Shown one piece after another: positions 1-8,366 of a stretch of DNA of 64,000 nt. The notes beneath the pieces were generated by a model. The model did not search any database. It was not told where the DNA came from and worked only from the letters and a program-made list of their open reading frames with translations. The position numbers were made by a program, and so were the translations under genes. The stretch lies in contig CALRMU020000003.1 in NCBI GenBank assembly GCA_943369295.1, positions 186,001 through 250,000 of the forward strand. The letters are read 5' to 3'. The first letter of the stretch is position 1. The number at the start of each line of letters is the position of its first letter. This stretch comes from JAKRSE01 sp943369295. GTDB lineage: Bacteria; Armatimonadota; Fimbriimonadia; Fimbriimonadales; Fimbriimonadaceae.

Positions 1-526
1 CTGAACTGCAAGGTTTTGGGCCATAGAATGCTTGATTTGCTGGGACTCGATCAATCGCTCCATTTTCCCTAAGCACAAGGATAGGCAGCTGGTTCTGTGG
101 AGCGACTTGGCGCCCGATGTGATTCAAATCGATAGCCAACGGGATTGAGGTGCCTCGGGCAGATCTGCATTCTTCTAAGAGTTCGCTCGCCGTTCTCCCT
201 GATTCAGTGATTCTATCTGAAGCTGAACCGAGCAGCACATAGTGAAACTCGGCATCTAAGGTGCCAGAGAAACAAGAAAGAACCTTAGGATAGTAGGGCT
301 GAAAAGCTGGCCACACGACGGAGTTTGGCGGGTAGCTGCCGTAATCAGCTTCGTACAGCAAGAGTGCTGAGTGAATCTGCCGTAAGTTGCTTGCACAGAC
401 TGTTGTGTGAGCCGCCTTGCGAGACGACTGGAAAGAGGGAAGCAGAAGCGAGGCTAGAATGATGATGATGAGTATGCAGACTAGGATTTCGGTCATGGAA
501 AACCCTGTTGGTTTGTTCTTTGGCAT
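1..526 (-). CDS. Type IV prepilin-like protein, C-terminus cut by window edge
   Basis: Reading the minus strand from the ATG at 526 gives an uninterrupted frame to the left edge (175 codons seen). The start MPKNKPTG-FSMTEILVCIL is a type IV prepilin leader: Gly before Phe (cleavage site), Glu at +5 and then a hydrophobic helix ending near residue 32. After it comes C-ASNLRQIHSALLLYEADYGSYPP, the usual continuation of pseudopilin and DUF1559-like proteins in this phylum. The ATG lies one base after the stop of the membrane protein gene at 528, so the two are translated as an operon. The pilin body is small. Its role (pilus, secretion or surface display) cannot be told from sequence. Confidence 0.8.
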   Translation of the reverse strand, partial: MPKNKPTGFSMTEILVCILIIIILASLLLPSFQSSRKAAHTTVCASNLRQIHSALLLYEADYGSYPPNSVVWPAFQPYYPKVLSCFSGTLDAEFHYVLLGSASDRITESGRTASELLEECRSARGTSIPLAIDLNHIGRQVAPQNQLPILVLRENGAIDRVPANQAFYGPKPCSS

Positions 527-527
527 C

Positions 528-1142
528 CTATTCACTCTCTCCGAAGTGACTTTCTTCAAAACGGTAGATCGGAAAGGCTAAAAGGCCAAGAACGCCTAGA
601 ACTATTAGGGCTAAGTGGCGACTAAAAGGATAGTCATTTTCGAGTAACGGCTTGGTTGAATGGTGGAGAAAGGCGAAGCACAAAGCCGCTAGATACAAGG
701 CGGTCGCTGTCCACGCAGTTGTCTTATCTGATGTCCTTTTTCGACAGATCAGCATTAGCACACCGAAGGATATTGGCAAAGCAACGAGTAGAGCCCAATA
801 GAATGATGGACCTGAGCCGTAGAGGTTGGTCGATGTGCCTGGCCATGGATAGGAGCCAGGAAATCTCTGAACTGTCACAAGGCAAAGCCCGCATCCTATC
901 AGCGATGACAAAACGGCAGTTTTGCCGCGTGACCAAGCAACGCTCAATCCGATGCTCAGCAACAGAATGACCGACGTCGTTGGACCGAACAACATAACGA
1001 ACGGTAGGTGTTTTGTTTCGGCTGAGTAAATGGCGGTCTGCATGGACATGCTTTCGCCGAGACTGAAACAAGCGGACGGGATTATGAGTCCGCTGGCAAT
1101 GTCCAAAGAAGTGTTCTTCTCATCAAGGCAAGACTGCTTCAA
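528..1142 (-). CDS. Polytopic membrane protein of unknown function
   Basis: This 204-residue product is mostly hydrophobic, with about five or six predicted membrane segments (roughly residues 14-28, 46-70, 74-92, 113-132, 142-160, 175-192). I recognise no family. The longest frame uses a TTG at 1142; an internal Met near residue 31 is an alternative start. It lies one base upstream of the prepilin gene at 526, so it may help membrane insertion or assembly of that pilin, but this is only inferred from linkage. Rare codons are more frequent than in the neighbouring nitrilase gene. Confidence 0.55.
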   Translation of the reverse strand: MKQSCLDEKNTSLDIASGLIIPSACFSLGESMSMQTAIYSAETKHLPFVMLFGPTTSVILLLSIGLSVAWSRGKTAVLSSLIGCGLCLVTVQRFPGSYPWPGTSTNLYGSGPSFYWALLVALPISFGVLMLICRKRTSDKTTAWTATALYLAALCFAFLHHSTKPLLENDYPFSRHLALIVLGVLGLLAFPIYRFEESHFGESE

Positions 1143-1143
1143 C

Positions 1144-1278
1144 TTAGCTGATCCAGATGAGGATTATCAAGCCTAATATGCCAAGGACTATTAGTGTTCT
1201 CACTGGATTTATTATGAGGTGTGATTCACTAACAAATGCAAGTGCCGCTGATTTGAAATGTCTTAATTGACAACTCAC
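1144..1278 (-). other. Possible small single-TM peptide or remnant
   Basis: The frame behind the nitrilase stop can start at a GTG at 1278 and encodes about 44 residues ending in a strong hydrophobic stretch (RTLIVLGILGLIILIWIS). Its stop is two bases before the TTG of the next gene. The hydrophobic tail resembles the last membrane segment of that neighbour (RHLALIVLGVLGLLAF), so this may be the 3' remnant of a duplicated copy. No convincing ribosome binding site is visible. It may not be a gene. Confidence 0.2.
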
Positions 1279-1306
1279 GTATTGAGCTGAAGACGATAGT
1301 TTGAAC

Positions 1307-2122
1307 CTAAATCGGCTCAACCAAAATCCCGTAAAGCTCTGGCCGCCGGGATTCATCCATTGTCCACTCATATTCGCCAGGCTTGACCACGGTGCGCTTG
1401 TTCCGAGAAGACATAAGGTCAAGTTCGCCAATCAGAATGGTGGAACCGATCTCAGCCTTGGCCACGCACCTGCCTGAGACTTCATAAAGTCCGCTGGCCC
1501 CGATAAAGTTGAAGCCCCCTTCTGAACCTGCCCTGTTGCAGGTGGCATAACAGACTCGATTCTCTGCCGCTCGGGCAGGAGCAATAAAATGAGCAGACAT
1601 TTCTGCTCCCTCCGGCCAGTTGGTGGGAAGACAGATGAGGTCCGCGCCCTTGAGGACCAAGGTTCTGGCGCCTTCTGGGTGTCGTTGATCGAAGCAGATG
1701 AGGATTCCTATTCGGCCAAGTCTGGTTTCGAAGACTGGCAGTTCATCACCGCCCGTTACGAATCTATCCAAGCCAATGTGGGGCAGGTGCACCTTTCGGA
1801 AGAACCGTGGTTCGACGCCCGGCTCAAGAAGGACGGCGCTGTTGGCCATGCCTCCGTCAAACTTTTCGGCAAAGCCGACGATCGCCAAGATGCCAGTTTC
1901 ATCTACGGCTGATTGAAGCTCTGCCGCTTGGTCGCGGGAAATGGCCGCCGCGTGTGCTTCTTCGTGGCTGTTAAAGGCGTAGCCAGTCAAAAAGCACTCA
2001 GGAAAGATAGCAAGCTCGACTCCTTGAGCCTTGAGGTCTCTTAGAACCTGCTCAAAGTTGGACTTGTTCGCCTCGAAGTCAGCCTTTACAACATCCAACT
2101 GACAACAGGCGATCCTGGCCAT
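1307..2122 (-). CDS. Carbon-nitrogen hydrolase (nitrilase superfamily)
   Basis: A 271-residue cytosolic amidase of the nitrilase superfamily. The catalytic Glu-Lys-Cys triad is visible: Glu42 in FPECFLTGY, Lys110 in FRKVHLP and Cys143 in LICFDQRHPE. The length fits the single-domain family (about 270). The substrate is not clear; omega-amidase and N-carbamoyl-putrescine-type enzymes share this layout. The start ATG shares its A with the TGA of the upstream H-x9-DG protein gene, so it is the third gene of the LCP operon. The DxRHPE variant after Cys is common in aliphatic amidase-like members. Confidence 0.9.
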   Translation of the reverse strand: MARIACCQLDVVKADFEANKSNFEQVLRDLKAQGVELAIFPECFLTGYAFNSHEEAHAAAISRDQAAELQSAVDETGILAIVGFAEKFDGGMANSAVLLEPGVEPRFFRKVHLPHIGLDRFVTGGDELPVFETRLGRIGILICFDQRHPEGARTLVLKGADLICLPTNWPEGAEMSAHFIAPARAAENRVCYATCNRAGSEGGFNFIGASGLYEVSGRCVAKAEIGSTILIGELDLMSSRNKRTVVKPGEYEWTMDESRRPELYGILVEPI

Positions 2123-2946
2123 CAGTCAGTTCTCCAGCGTCCCGTGATTGTCTGGTCGTCCAAGAATTTTACAGGCGCATCTGTGGGCTGAAGGAAGCCC
2201 ATTGAGCCATCGGCAAAGATAACGTGATTGCCAGCTGCGTGGCGTGCGGTCGCTTTTTCAGAGTCGAAGACTCCATTGCCAGTGCCGCCGAAGGCCAAGC
2301 GCGTGACGAACTTGGTTTCGCCTCGCTTGAAATCAAAGTTGCCATCCTTGTTGTCGTAGCCAACCATGAATCCGTCATCCTTGAGAACTGATCCATCTGA
2401 GTAGGTCAGTCGAGTCGGATTGTAAGTATTGTTGGCTCCGTTCGTGGTCGTTTCTGTCAGCAGAATCAATCTGTCCGGATCTCTAAGCTGATAGGTGGGT
2501 GCTGCGGCGATAGGGAAGTAGAGTCCGTAGCTGAGTGGGCGACCTTTTTTTGTCGCAACCGAATAAAAGTGGCTGTGCTCTTCTGGCTTAGCAGAGGGGC
2601 AGACTGTATCGCCGCGCTTTGAAAGATGTGGCTCCACCAGGGTCATCCAGTTAATCGGTGCTCCGTCGATCAGCGAGGGACTTTCGTTGTCGCCAGATTC
2701 ATAAATCGGTGGGAAACGGTTATCGTTGAGTTCGGCATAGCTCAAAAGGGCTTTGCCAATCAGCTGAATGTTGGTGCTGCAGACCTTCTTTTTGCCATCT
2801 TCCATCCACTTTGACCACAAAGGCCAGAAGAGAACAGTGCCGAATACCAGAACAATGGCCACCCACTTGATGTCGTTTTTGGTGACATAAGAAGCGGCCG
2901 GCGGACGACTGCCCTCCGGATTATCTGGGTCGTACTGGCTGCTCAT
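2122..2946 (-). CDS. Membrane-anchored H-x9-DG (DUF1559-like) protein without prepilin leader
   Basis: This 274-residue protein has a short cytosolic N-terminus and one membrane helix (about residues 28-46), followed by KKVCSTNIQLIGKALLSYAELNDNRFPP, which matches the region just after the pilin helix in pseudopilins. Near the C-terminus is ARHAAGNHVIFADGSMGFL, the H-x9-DG motif of DUF1559-type proteins. The usual GFTLIE cleavage motif is missing, so it should stay anchored instead of being processed by a prepilin peptidase. It overlaps the LCP gene by 4 bases and the nitrilase gene by 1. The function is unknown; an extracytoplasmic scaffold role is possible. Confidence 0.75.
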   Translation of the reverse strand: MSSQYDPDNPEGSRPPAASYVTKNDIKWVAIVLVFGTVLFWPLWSKWMEDGKKKVCSTNIQLIGKALLSYAELNDNRFPPIYESGDNESPSLIDGAPINWMTLVEPHLSKRGDTVCPSAKPEEHSHFYSVATKKGRPLSYGLYFPIAAAPTYQLRDPDRLILLTETTTNGANNTYNPTRLTYSDGSVLKDDGFMVGYDNKDGNFDFKRGETKFVTRLAFGGTGNGVFDSEKATARHAAGNHVIFADGSMGFLQPTDAPVKFLDDQTITGRWRTD

Positions 2947-3947
2947 GATTCTCTATTTGAGGAAGTGCGGGCAGAAGTTCGGGTCTTGAATCCGAACTCT
3001 TGAAGAACTTCGGGGAGCTTGTCTCTATCAAGGTAGAGAAGGTAGGCGCCGCTTCGGGTTTTGGGCTCGTTGACAGGCATGCTGCCCATCTTGATTCCTT
3101 CGGTGGGAACCTGCTGAGCAAACCAAATGAGGCTTCCCAATTCGCCGCCGCTCAGGCGTCGATCCAAAATTTCGACAGTCTTGTCGGCAACTAGAGGAAT
3201 CAGAGTTGGCTGTTGAAGAATCTTGTCCTTAATCGCCATGATCAGCTCTTTTTGGCGATCCTGACGAGTGAAGTCGCTTTCGCCTGCCCCTTTTCTGAAT
3301 CGAACATAGCCCATGGCTTGGTAGCCAGTCAGAACCTGCCTTCCTTTCTTGAGGTCAATGTCAAGACCGCCGCGAACGTCCTTGTATTCCATGTCCTTTT
3401 GAATGTAGACCTCGATTCCTCCGAGAAGATCGATGAGTTCTTGGAAGGCTTCAAAGTTGAGGACGACAGTGCGATCTACTGGCACATCAAAGGTGCGCTC
3501 GACTGCCTGCTGGGCGAGATCCGGGCCACCAAAGGAATGGAATGCGTTGATCCTTGACCCTGTGATTCTGGGATCGGAGTGCTTGTAGCCCACGTTTCTA
3601 TGCCGGATGAAGGTGTCGCGGGGGATCGAAAGGGCAGAAATCGTCTTTCGATCAAAGTCAAGCTTGGCAAGAAGCATCATATCGCTTCTGGCTGAGGTAC
3701 TTAAAATCTGCTTGCCGCCATAGTAGCGGTCTTCATCACACCCGAGAACGAGCAGGGTGAGAGTGTTTCCCTTGAACACGTTTTCTGGGGTCTGGCCCAG
3801 CATGCCGCCAACAACCCCTCGCAGGGTCTCGCTTCTCAGCATGAACCCTCCCAGCGAGAACGCTGTGAGAAGGGTGAGCATGAGGAACGAATATCCGAGA
3901 ATTCGCCAGCCTCTACCCTTCCGTGGCTTCTTAACCTTCTCCGTCAT
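2943..3947 (-). CDS. LytR-CpsA-Psr (LCP) family cell-envelope protein
   Basis: A membrane-anchored LCP protein. The chosen ATG at 3947 gives 334 residues with a basic N-terminus and one membrane helix at about 17-37; a longer frame upstream to 4052 adds an unconvincing 35-residue extension. The LCP core shows LLVLGCDED, TSARSDMMLLAKLD, SIPRDTFI (residues about 107-114) and SRINAFHSFGGP, with the conserved Arg and Asp residues that hold the polyprenyl-phosphate and metal. The family transfers glycopolymers from lipid carriers to the cell wall or other acceptors outside the membrane. It leads a tightly overlapping three-gene operon. Confidence 0.9.
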   Translation of the reverse strand: MTEKVKKPRKGRGWRILGYSFLMLTLLTAFSLGGFMLRSETLRGVVGGMLGQTPENVFKGNTLTLLVLGCDEDRYYGGKQILSTSARSDMMLLAKLDFDRKTISALSIPRDTFIRHRNVGYKHSDPRITGSRINAFHSFGGPDLAQQAVERTFDVPVDRTVVLNFEAFQELIDLLGGIEVYIQKDMEYKDVRGGLDIDLKKGRQVLTGYQAMGYVRFRKGAGESDFTRQDRQKELIMAIKDKILQQPTLIPLVADKTVEILDRRLSGGELGSLIWFAQQVPTEGIKMGSMPVNEPKTRSGAYLLYLDRDKLPEVLQEFGFKTRTSARTSSNRES

Positions 3948-4104
3948 AAGCGACTGTTCACTGTACCCCTCTTGATCCGTGGGTCCTGATTGAACCAACG
4001 CCCAGAAAGGGTCTTGCGTTCCTCCTGGGAGTCTGATACTCAGTTTAACCAAAAATCACGGAACCCCTGGCACAAGAATCGGTTATCTTAAAGTGGGGAT
4101 CTTT

Positions 4105-4782
4105 ATGACTGCTGCCAGGCGCGCCTTTACACTGATTGAATTGTTGGTGGTTATTGCCATTATTGCCATCCTAGCCGGGCTGCTTTTCCCCGTTTTTGCT
4201 CGGGCTAAGGCATCGGCTAAGCGAACCCAGTGCCTTAGCAACCTGCGCCAGATCGGCATGGGAATGGGGCTTTACATGGCTGATTACGATGATCTCTTCC
4301 CGAACGCTGTTGACGCAGCGGACAAATATTCTCCTGAGATCTGGAGCCACGAGCCTGAGTTCTACAGTCAGATTTTCTACATGCCCTTGATGAATGAGGC
4401 TTTGATGCCTTACGTTAAGAGCAAAGAAGTGTTTAAGTCGCCTGCTGATAGGGGCACGACGGTTTTGGAATCCCACCCTTGGATGGCTTTTCCCACCAGT
4501 CCTACAATGTTTCAAGTCTATGGGATCAGCTACTTCTATCGAACTGAGCTGACCTTCAAGCGTTACTCACAAACCAGCCTGCAGAATCCTGCGGCCGTCA
4601 ACTTGATGTTCACGGGCGGAGGTCATTGGCATGGGAATGGGGGCCCCTTGACTGGCAACGAGGGTCCTGAGGAGTACTTCAGAAAGTTGAGGGAGTACAG
4701 GCACATCGTTCTATTCGGTGATTTTCACGCTAAGAGCCTGAGCTACAGTCAGTACCGCCAAGCCTGGGACACAGAGCTCTAG
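4105..4782 (+). CDS. Type IV prepilin-like protein
   Basis: A 225-residue pilin-like protein. The ATG at 4105 (MTAARRAFTLIELLVV) is preferred over an in-frame GTG 12 bases upstream because it leaves the short basic leader usual for prepilins. The cleavage position is Ala-Phe, not Gly-Phe, with Glu at +5 after it. The helix is followed by LLFPVFARAKASAKRTQCLSNLRQIG and YMADYDDLFPNA, a signature seen across the prepilin genes of this window. The C-terminus has HIVLFGDFHAKSL, a weak version of the H-x9-DG end. It is divergent from the LCP gene, and no assembly genes are nearby. Confidence 0.8.
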   Translation: MTAARRAFTLIELLVVIAIIAILAGLLFPVFARAKASAKRTQCLSNLRQIGMGMGLYMADYDDLFPNAVDAADKYSPEIWSHEPEFYSQIFYMPLMNEALMPYVKSKEVFKSPADRGTTVLESHPWMAFPTSPTMFQVYGISYFYRTELTFKRYSQTSLQNPAAVNLMFTGGGHWHGNGGPLTGNEGPEEYFRKLREYRHIVLFGDFHAKSLSYSQYRQAWDTEL

Positions 4783-4819
4783 GCCGATTCCCCCGTCTTG
4801 ATCCCAGCCGCCAATCAGA

Positions 4820-5938
4820 ATGAACCTAATGTCGGCTGGGATCGGTTCATGTTCGGGGATGCTAACGAGAGAGGGGCTGACAGGTCCGGGCCGGTTCGAT
4901 GTTCAGAATGGCCATCTCACGGAGTGGCGGGAGGGAGATGGAGCCAGCCACAAGGGCATTCTCATCCCCTGCTTTACCAATGCTCATTCTCACCTTGAGT
5001 ACTACACCCTCATGGGGAAGACGGTGCTTGGAGACATGGGTGAGTTTCTAACCTCCATCGTTGCTCTCAAGGCCAAGCAGTCTCCGGAAGAGGTTTTGGA
5101 ATCCTGTCGGCTGGCAGCAAAGAAGAACTTCGAGGGTGGAGTCGCTAGGATTTGGGAACACAGCGACAGGCCTGGATCGCGGGAAGCGATGGCTGAGTTT
5201 GGTCTGAAGGGGCAAGTTCAGAGGGAAGTCATTGACTTTTTCACTTCACCTTTTGTTGCATCCAGCAGGGAAGTTGCTGAGGCAGATCTTGCACCTGGGT
5301 TCTGCTGGGGCCCCCATGCTCCCTATTCGATCCATCGAGAAACGTTAGCCTGGTTTTCAGAGACGGATTGGCCCCTATCAATTCACTGTGCAGAATCTCT
5401 TGCTGAGGTTGAGCTTTTGACTACAGGCCACAGCAGTTGGGATTCTTGGCGTCTCGGTCCTGAAAAGGCTGCCTTGCCTACAACCTGCCAGACGCCGGTA
5501 GATCTCCTTGAGAGCCTAGGTTTTCTAAAGCCGGGTCGACAGCTTGTCCATTGCTGCGCCGTCAGCGACAGCGATATTGAGATCATGTCCAAAACTGGAG
5601 TCTCCGCGGCCCACTGTCCACGGTCGAACAAGAACCTCGACTGTCCCATTGCTCCGGTTCGGAGAATGAGAGAAGCTGGAATCAGGGTTGGTATTGGACT
5701 TGATTCATCTGCTTCCGCCGGAGAAATTGACTTTTTCGCCGAAATGAGAGAGGCGCTGACCTCCTCTCGCTGGCTTGGTGAGCCTTTATCGGTCGAAGAC
5801 ATCTGGCAGATGGCCTGCTACGAGGGAGCAGACGCAATGGGAGTTAGAGCAGAAGATGGTCCATGGATCTTGATTGAGGGAGTCGAATCACTTGAGGAAG
5901 CTTTGCTGGCCACTCCCGAACAAGTAAGGAGACTTTGA
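4820..5938 (+). CDS. Amidohydrolase of the cytosine deaminase / chlorohydrolase type
   Basis: A 372-residue metal-dependent deaminase-like TIM barrel. The metal motif is NAHSHLE (about residue 58), followed by WGPHAPYSIH, SIHCAES, LVHCCAVSD, HCPRSN and GIGLDSSAS, the order found in TRZ/ATZ-type deaminases. Members close to this layout include aminodeoxyfutalosine deaminase of the futalosine menaquinone pathway, but adenosine- or guanine-type deaminases are alternatives. The start could also be Met4 or Met14. The last codons overlap the start of the alkyltransferase-like gene by 4 bases, so the two form an operon. Confidence 0.8.
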   Translation: MNLMSAGIGSCSGMLTREGLTGPGRFDVQNGHLTEWREGDGASHKGILIPCFTNAHSHLEYYTLMGKTVLGDMGEFLTSIVALKAKQSPEEVLESCRLAAKKNFEGGVARIWEHSDRPGSREAMAEFGLKGQVQREVIDFFTSPFVASSREVAEADLAPGFCWGPHAPYSIHRETLAWFSETDWPLSIHCAESLAEVELLTTGHSSWDSWRLGPEKAALPTTCQTPVDLLESLGFLKPGRQLVHCCAVSDSDIEIMSKTGVSAAHCPRSNKNLDCPIAPVRRMREAGIRVGIGLDSSASAGEIDFFAEMREALTSSRWLGEPLSVEDIWQMACYEGADAMGVRAEDGPWILIEGVESLEEALLATPEQVRRL

Positions 5939-6273
5939 TGAGTCGGCGTGATGAACTCTTTAAGCTGGTAATCGCCGTTCCTCCCGGGTCAGCGGTGGGT
6001 TATGGCGTTGTGGGTTCGCTTCTGTCTCCGCCAGTTTCCGGACTCATTGCCGGCAAATGGATGGACGCCTGCCCGGGAACAGGGGAAGTCCCATGGTGGA
6101 GAGTCGTCGGAGGCGATGGCAGCCTGAAGATTGGCAAAAAATCTCCGGAACTCGCTCTTGAGCAAAAGCGCAGGCTGGAATCGGAAGGAGTTGAGTTCGA
6201 GGGAGACCTTATCCGAAGAGAATTCCTTCTTTCCGGAGACGAGCTGCTGGCCTTGGCTTCGGCCCAAGAATAG
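5935..6273 (+). CDS. Alkyltransferase-like (ATL) DNA repair protein
   Basis: A 112-residue protein with the helix-turn-helix fold of the MGMT C-terminal domain: PPGSAVGYGVVGSLL near residue 16, then VPWWRVVGGDGSL. In true O6-methylguanine methyltransferases that last motif is PCHRV; here the acceptor Cys is Trp, as in ATL proteins. ATL proteins bind alkylated guanine and flip it, handing the lesion to nucleotide excision repair, and cannot dealkylate it. The QKRRLESEGVEF segment is also family-typical. It overlaps the upstream amidohydrolase by 4 bases; the pairing has no obvious functional logic. Confidence 0.85.
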   Translation: MMSRRDELFKLVIAVPPGSAVGYGVVGSLLSPPVSGLIAGKWMDACPGTGEVPWWRVVGGDGSLKIGKKSPELALEQKRRLESEGVEFEGDLIRREFLLSGDELLALASAQE

Positions 6274-6276
6274 AAA

Positions 6277-7737
6277 TTAGAGCCCCTTGGCTGCTGTAGT
6301 CTTGTCGATCAGGATCATCCCTTTGTAGTAGTCAGCTGGGACAAATTCTTGAACGTAAAGCTGCTCTTTATCTGGGTAGAAGAGGGCGCCAATCGACCTC
6401 GACTTGGTTTTAGCCTTCAGTCCATCAGTGGACAGCCAAGCCATTGAGAGCTTTCTTCCAGCTAGATTGGATTCAAGGAAGTCTCTCGGAGCCGGCTTGA
6501 CGGTGAAGGTTTCCAGCTTTTGACCGCCCGAAGCTCGGAAGCTGCCTTGATTGAAGGCAAAGCCAATGGGGAAGTAATCCTCCTTCAGCAGATCTCGGCA
6601 GTAGGCTCCCATCAGGCGGAACTGCTGCATGATTTCGCCGGTCGAGATGTGGCCGTTGTGAGCCCAAACAAAGGCCTTCTGTCCAGGAAAAACTGTCTTC
6701 AGACCATCTGCAATGTTCTGAGCCATCGACTTTTCTCTATGGTCCAGCAAGCGAACATTCTCTGGCGAATCGGCTGCCATTTGAAGGAACTTGATAAAGC
6801 TGAGCTGTTCTTTCCACAAGGCGGCTTTGTCAGAAAATTTCGTTGCGTCTTCTCTAATCGCCGCCTCTCCCTTGCCAGCTTTTTTCAAAAACTCCTTGCG
6901 ATCCTTCAGATCAAAAGATTTCTCTTCGTGGTCTGCCACAAAGGTCAGCCACTCCCTTGAGTGAGGCATCATCTCCTTCACATCTCTGAGAAGACTCTTT
7001 GCTCCAATGTAGAACTCTTTCAGCATCGGGATGACTTCAGCTCGGACCTGATTGAATTCTGCGATCCATTCGTTTTCATCTGCCTGCAGAAGACATTGAA
7101 GGATCATCCGTGCCATGGGCTGATCTGCTGGGCTGACCTTGTTCAGCAGCGATTCTGCCCGCCCCCTGACTTCCGCCTTCTGTTCGGCGGTGAAGCGGGA
7201 TTCGTCCATTTCGATCCACCAGGTTTCTTCGTCTGGACTATCCAGCTTGCTGAAGTAGTCTATTGCGCCAGACTTGCTCTGCATGTCAAACCCGTAGACT
7301 CTGAGCTGCTCCTTCGCATCCTTGCCTTTGTTGAACTCCCTCATCCAAAGCAGAAGGTCCAGAACTTCCTGGGTGTTCCAGGTCCAGAATCCTTGATTGG
7401 CGAGAGCAGCTTTTGGGTCTCCTTCGCCCTTTGTGACAAAACGATCCATGGCGATGCAGTCAGGCATGGAGGCTTCGAGGGCGAAGATTTTGAAGCCTTT
7501 CTTTTCAGCTAGATACCGAAACACTCTGTGCTTCATCTGAAAGAACTCTCTAGTTCCGTGGGTGGCCTCACCCATGGCGACAACTCTAGATTCTCCTATC
7601 GCAGCACCGATTACCCCGAGATCTTTATAGTCACCGCCGGGAATCACGGTGGAGAGAGGCACGAGCCGTGATGCGATATCGGTCTCTTGATCGGTCTTTG
7701 GACCGCCAATAAGGCAGGCTAGAAGAAGGGAGGTCAT
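6277..7737 (-). CDS. Erythromycin esterase-like protein, probably secreted
   Basis: A 486-residue protein of the erythromycin esterase (Ere) family. Key motifs are MGEATHGTREFFQMKHRVF (about residues 54-72), FALEASMPD, AFVWAHNGHIS and a PIGFAF segment; the two His and Glu residues correspond to the active site of EreA/EreB-like hydrolases. The N-terminus (MTSLLLACLIGG) looks like a short export signal. Many environmental members do not hydrolyse macrolides, so resistance should not be assumed. It is convergent with the ATL gene, three bases apart, and reads toward it from beside trpF. Confidence 0.8.
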   Translation of the reverse strand: MTSLLLACLIGGPKTDQETDIASRLVPLSTVIPGGDYKDLGVIGAAIGESRVVAMGEATHGTREFFQMKHRVFRYLAEKKGFKIFALEASMPDCIAMDRFVTKGEGDPKAALANQGFWTWNTQEVLDLLLWMREFNKGKDAKEQLRVYGFDMQSKSGAIDYFSKLDSPDEETWWIEMDESRFTAEQKAEVRGRAESLLNKVSPADQPMARMILQCLLQADENEWIAEFNQVRAEVIPMLKEFYIGAKSLLRDVKEMMPHSREWLTFVADHEEKSFDLKDRKEFLKKAGKGEAAIREDATKFSDKAALWKEQLSFIKFLQMAADSPENVRLLDHREKSMAQNIADGLKTVFPGQKAFVWAHNGHISTGEIMQQFRLMGAYCRDLLKEDYFPIGFAFNQGSFRASGGQKLETFTVKPAPRDFLESNLAGRKLSMAWLSTDGLKAKTKSRSIGALFYPDKEQLYVQEFVPADYYKGMILIDKTTAAKGL

Positions 7738-7759
7738 TCTGGGCTAAGTATCGCTCAAT

Positions 7760-8365
7760 TCAAGCAGGAATCTTGCCTGCTTCTCTCAGGAATCTTCTCA
7801 CTTTCTCGTGTTCTTTGATTCCCGGGGCAGACTCAACCCCGGAAGAAACATCTATCCCGAAAGGCTTGTGACGTTTGATGACATCGGCAACGTTTTCTGG
7901 AGTCAAACCTCCGGCGATAATCAGCTTGACCTGCAGCATCTCTTGAGCCTTGTCAACTGCCGTATCATCGAGCGTCTTGCCTGTGCCCCCGAAGGCGTCA
8001 GGGTGGTAGGGATCCATGACGACCTCGCTGATTCCAGCCTCCTTCAGCCGATCTCTGACTTGGATCCAATCGGTATCCGGCTTAGGGCGAAGCACGGGCC
8101 GAACCTTTCTTCCTTCAAAACTTGGGAGGGGTGAAGACCAATCCGGGATGAATTGGATCCCGAGGCTGCCAATATCAGGCAATGTCGATGGCAGAGGACC
8201 AAAAACAGCATAAGCAGCTACATCCGCCGACAGCCAGGCCGGAATTGCTGAAACGAAGCGAGGAGATGAAGGTTCGAGAATGAACCCGATTTCATCGGCC
8301 CCAAGAGAGATGGCAAGCTCGGCATCTTCCTGCCGCTTCATTCCGCAGATCTTGACTCGGGTCAT
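7760..8365 (-). CDS. trpF: Phosphoribosylanthranilate isomerase
   Basis: TrpF performs the Amadori rearrangement of phosphoribosylanthranilate in tryptophan synthesis. From the ATG at 8365 (MTRVKICGMKRQEDAELA) the protein has 201 residues. It shows the catalytic KICG with Cys7, LGADEIGFILEPSSPR, LIAGGLTPENV and GIDVSSGVE, where Asp is the general acid. A longer frame back to 8503 only reads through trpC in another frame. The trpC stop lies one base upstream, so this is the third gene of trpDCF. Confidence 0.95.
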   Translation of the reverse strand: MTRVKICGMKRQEDAELAISLGADEIGFILEPSSPRFVSAIPAWLSADVAAYAVFGPLPSTLPDIGSLGIQFIPDWSSPLPSFEGRKVRPVLRPKPDTDWIQVRDRLKEAGISEVVMDPYHPDAFGGTGKTLDDTAVDKAQEMLQVKLIIAGGLTPENVADVIKRHKPFGIDVSSGVESAPGIKEHEKVRRFLREAGKIPA

Positions 8366-8366
8366 C

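Noticed and set aside
6277..7737. Macrolide resistance determinant
   Set aside because: The gene is Ere-family, but motifs alone do not show macrolide hydrolysis and there is no mobile element or resistance context.
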